Positions 6,850 through 8,465 of a stretch of 8,465 nucleotides of DNA are shown here, in pieces. The notes under the pieces are model-generated. The model ran no database searches. It was not told the origin of the DNA and saw only the letters and a list, made by a program, of their open reading frames with translations. Source of the DNA: Clostridiales bacterium (GTDB taxonomy: Bacteria > Bacillota > Clostridia > Peptostreptococcales > Anaerovoracaceae); assembly GCA_012511395.1 (NCBI GenBank), contig JAAZGD010000077.1, positions 1 through 8,465 on the forward strand. Direction: 5' to 3'. The position numbers and the translations under genes are program-made. The stretch's first letter is position 1. Each line of letters opens with the position of its first letter.

Positions 6850-7905
6850 TTAAAGGACTTTTACCTTAAAATCTTCATTCTTTTCAATTACTCTTCCAAT
6901 AATAGCGCCCTTAATTATTGAGCCTTCATTTAATTCCTTTAAGAAACTTTCTGCCTTATCCTCATCTATGGCAAGTAATAGGCCACCTGATGTTTGAGGG
7001 TCTGCAAACAGCATCTTCTCATCATCTGTAAGAGCAGAAAGATCAGTGTCCACTCCAAAATGACGAAGATTGTTCTTTGTCCCTTGAGGCGTATAGCCTT
7101 CTTTAATAAATTCCCAGGTTCTATTAAACACAGGTAGCTTCTTCATTTCGATTTCTATGGAAACATTAGAGGATGTAGCAAGCTCCACACTGTGACCAAT
7201 TAAACCAAAGCCGGTCACATCAGTTCCTCCCTTAACACCATACTTTTGCATAAGCCTAGAACCATCTTTATTCAAAAGCTTCATAGATTCCAGTTGTTCT
7301 CTTATGTCATCTTCTACCACAACACCTATTTTTAAAGCCGTTGCAGCGCATGCAGTTCCAAGAGGCTTAGTTAAGATAAGTACCTGACCCACATTTGCCC
7401 CACTGTTAGTAATAATCTCCTTAGGATGAACAAGCCCTGTAATAGAAAATCCGTACTTTAACTCAGGGTCACTTACAGTGTGCCCTCCAAGCAACGTTAC
7501 ATTAGCTTCTATGAGTTTGTCTTCTCCGCCCCTTAATATTTCAGATATGATTTCACTGTCTAAATCATCAGGAAATCCTCCTATGGACAAAGCTGTTAAA
7601 GGTACTCCTCCCATGGCGTAAACATCGCTTAAGGAGTTAGCAGCAGCTATTTGCCCAAATGTAAAAGGATCATCTGTAACAGGTGTGAAGAAATCCACAG
7701 TTTGAACTAATGCCTGGCTACTAGAAAGCTCATAAACTCCGGCATCATCCATGGTGTCAAACCCTACAAGAATTTTTCCATCCTCGTTCTTACAACTTCC
7801 ACCCAGCTTACTCAAAACTTGAGAAAGCCTTCCAGGTGCCATTTTGCTTGCTCAACCAGATTTAGAGGATAGTTGAGTCAATCTTTTCTTTTCTTTTTCT
7901 GTCAC
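6850..7905 (-). CDS. selD: Selenide, water dikinase (selenophosphate synthase), Sec-containing
   Basis: Makes selenophosphate, the selenium donor for SelA, from selenide and ATP. Read from the GTG at 7905 through a UGA at 7854-7852 as Sec18, the protein has 351 aa, close to E. coli SelD (347). The N-terminus VTEKEKKRLTQLSSKSG, Sec18, then ASKMAPGRL aligns with the E. coli segment RLTQYSHGAGCGCKISP. Sec replaces catalytic Cys17 and Lys21 matches the essential Lys20. Downstream come MDDAGVY (52-58), VDFFTPVTDDPF (70-81), DVYAMGG (94-100), LLGGHT (138-143), TDVTGFGLIGH (228-238) and DPQTSGGLLL (302-311). Starting at the downstream ATG (7842) would delete the catalytic loop. GTG is preceded by AAAGGAG at a spacing of 7. 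SelD with Sec is known in several bacteria, for example Haemophilus influenzae and Eubacterium acidaminophilum. It follows tRNA-Sec by 29 bases and precedes selA by 6. Confidence 0.95.
7806..7828 (-). promoter_or_regulatory. SECIS-like element in selD
   Basis: Minus-strand hairpin GCTT-T-CTCAA, loop GTT, TTGAG-T-AAGC: 9 bp with one symmetrical T/T mismatch. The loop lies 34-36 bases after the UGA at 7854-7852 and starts with G, which fits the described range for bacterial SECIS elements. A second, weaker fold starting at the UGA itself (GAGCAAGC with GCTTTCTC, one mismatch, positions 7821-7853) would compete with it, so which one SelB reads is open. Confidence 0.6.
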
Positions 7906-7912
7906 AGAGGTA

Positions 7913-7919
7913 CTCCTTT
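7913..7919 (-). promoter_or_regulatory. Ribosome binding site of selD
   Basis: AAAGGAG on the minus strand, 7 bases before the GTG at 7905-7903. It fixes the true start upstream of the Sec codon. The apparent ATG at 7842 has no such site. Confidence 0.8.
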
Positions 7920-7934
7920 CTTTTATAAAATTAT

Positions 7935-8031
7935 TGGCAGGAACGTGTGGGAATCGAACCCACCTGGGCCGGCATTACCACCCCACATCAGATTTGAAGT
8001 CTGTGAGACCCACCAGGACCTATCCGCCCCC
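7935..8031 (-). tRNA. selC: tRNA-Sec (anticodon UCA)
   Basis: A 97-nt gene with encoded CCA. It shows the hallmarks of tRNA-Sec: anticodon loop CTTCAAA with UCA anticodon, an extended 6-bp D stem (AGGTCC/GGGTCT) closed by a 4-base loop, a long variable arm (TGGGGTGG/CCGGCCCA with one mismatch), and a 5-bp T stem GTGGG/CCCAC with loop TTCGATT. Discriminator base is G, as in E. coli. The 8-nt acceptor strands GGGGGCGG and ACGTTCCT pair poorly: three G-T wobbles, one of them at the terminal pair, and a G/A mismatch at the eighth pair. The anticodon stem also has an A/A mismatch or bulge. The gene lies 29 bases before selD and is probably cotranscribed with selD-selA. Identity is secure; full function of this copy is slightly less so because of the stem defects. 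Confidence 0.93.
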
Positions 8032-8043
8032 ATACCATCTTAC

Positions 8044-8049
8044 ATTATA
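8044..8049 (-). promoter_or_regulatory. -10 box of the tRNA-Sec/selenium operon
   Basis: A perfect TATAAT on the minus strand, 12 bases before the mature 5' end of tRNA-Sec, so transcription would start about 6 bases before the tRNA. No strong -35 is seen at 16-18 bases (CTTTAT is the best at 17). The gap from 8032 to 8134 holds no clear terminator after the antitoxin gene, so read-through from that gene could also contribute. Confidence 0.55.
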
Positions 8050-8134
8050 CAATAAAAACAACTGTTATAAAGAGACAATATCACAATCACTTAATAATAA
8101 AAAATTTGCAAAGTTTATATCAAGTTCAAGTAAA

Positions 8135-8395
8135 CTATACATTATATTTTTCTCTTATTGCTTTAATAGAAGCATCCCCCTCAAGTGTATTTCCTTCTTG
8201 TATTTGCTTTTCTGCCTTCATGAGTTTATTCTCTATCTCCAACATAAACAATTTTTCTTTATATAATTCAATGCTCATAATAACCATATCACCATATCCA
8301 TTTTTAGTAATATATATAGGCTCATCAGACTCTTTACACATTTGAGATATTTCGCTTGTGTTTTTTAAATCTCTAATTGGTATAATTTTAGGCAT
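8135..8395 (-). CDS. Phd/YefM-family antitoxin, no toxin gene following
   Basis: An 86-aa protein with the typical antitoxin N-terminus: MPKIIPIRDLKNTSEISQMC (1-20), then EPIYITKNGYGDMVIMSIELYKE (residues about 25-47), the DNA-binding and dimerisation domain of the Phd/YefM fold. The C-terminal part (about 48-86) is charged and probably helical, ending ASIKAIREKYNV, which in this family wraps a RelE/ParE-type toxin. Start is the ATG at 8395 with AGGGAGTG 7 bases upstream. The promoter and palindromic operator directly upstream suggest autorepression. The downstream neighbour is tRNA-Sec, not a toxin, so within this window it is an orphan. The toxin could be missing or lie elsewhere. It may act as an immunity or regulatory protein; that is inference. 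Confidence 0.9.
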   Translation of the reverse strand: MPKIIPIRDLKNTSEISQMCKESDEPIYITKNGYGDMVIMSIELYKEKLFMLEIENKLMKAEKQIQEGNTLEGDASIKAIREKYNV

Positions 8396-8410
8396 ATTTT
8401 TTCACTCCCT

Positions 8411-8443
8411 TCGTGGTATAATTATACCATTTTTATACCACGA
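8411..8443. promoter_or_regulatory. Palindromic operator of the antitoxin gene
   Basis: Contains a perfect 16-bp palindrome TGGTATAATTATACCA (8414-8429) and a third copy of the TATACCA half-site at 8434-8440. The outer arms TCGTGGTATA (8411-8420) and TATACCACGA (8434-8443) also form a perfect 10-bp inverted repeat. The three half-sites cover the -10 box and spacer, as expected for autorepression by a Phd/YefM dimer or tetramer. Confidence 0.75.
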
Positions 8444-8449
8444 AAACAA
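8421..8449 (-). promoter_or_regulatory. Promoter of the antitoxin gene
   Basis: -35 TTGTTT (8449-8444), 17-base spacer, -10 TATAAT (8426-8421) on the minus strand. Transcription would start near 8414, leaving about 18 bases of leader that contains the AGGGAGTG ribosome binding site. The -10 box lies inside the operator palindrome, so binding of the repressor there would exclude RNA polymerase. Confidence 0.75.
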
Positions 8450-8465
8450 TCACCGTGTTAACAAT

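Noticed and set aside
8032..8134. Possible terminator or small gene between the antitoxin and tRNA-Sec
   Set aside because: I found no stem followed by a T-tract and no frame with start and ribosome binding site; only the -10 box at 8044-8049 stands out.
7934..8266. Plus-strand open frame of 110 codons over the tRNA and antitoxin
   Set aside because: It is antisense to tRNA-Sec and the antitoxin, has no ribosome binding site and no recognisable protein features.

Overview
The window reads as a stretch of a low-to-moderate G+C Firmicutes chromosome, most likely an anaerobic clostridial or Tissierellia-like organism that uses selenocysteine (Sec). The evidence is the Bacillus/Clostridium-type glgB-glgC-glgD-glgA glycogen operon with separate GlgC and GlgD subunits, strong GGAGG-type ribosome binding sites, and a selenocysteine cluster. 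Every gene I can support lies on the minus strand, so transcription runs from high to low coordinates. No stretch longer than 300 bases lacks a gene.

Right end (about 8135-8465): a small Phd/YefM-type antitoxin gene with a well-formed promoter buried in a palindromic operator. No toxin gene follows it inside the window.

Selenium region (about 5084-8050): in transcription order, a promoter-like -10 box, tRNA-Sec (anticodon UCA), selD, selA and a HesB/IscA-like gene, ending at a strong intrinsic terminator. Two of the three protein genes contain an in-frame UGA that should be read as Sec, so plain ORF calling truncates or misses them. selD really starts at a GTG 63 bases upstream of its apparent ATG and carries Sec18 at the position of the catalytic Cys of SelD. 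The HesB-like gene (99 aa, Sec36) begins inside the stop codon of selA. Both UGAs are followed by hairpins that fit bacterial SECIS elements. The cluster thus encodes the tRNA, the selenium donor synthase, the Sec synthase and two Sec-containing products. SelB, the dedicated elongation factor, is not in the window.

Glycogen region (1 to about 5010): glgB (branching enzyme), glgC (ADP-glucose pyrophosphorylase catalytic subunit), glgD (non-catalytic paralogous subunit) and the N-terminal half of glgA (glycogen synthase), which runs off the left edge. Genes are packed with overlaps or gaps of a few bases, indicating one operon. GlgC/GlgD make ADP-glucose, GlgA polymerises it and GlgB adds alpha-1,6 branches.

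The most interesting content is the selenium cluster, with its SelD that itself needs Sec, a Sec-containing HesB-like protein coupled to selA, and an oddly paired acceptor stem in the tRNA-Sec gene.
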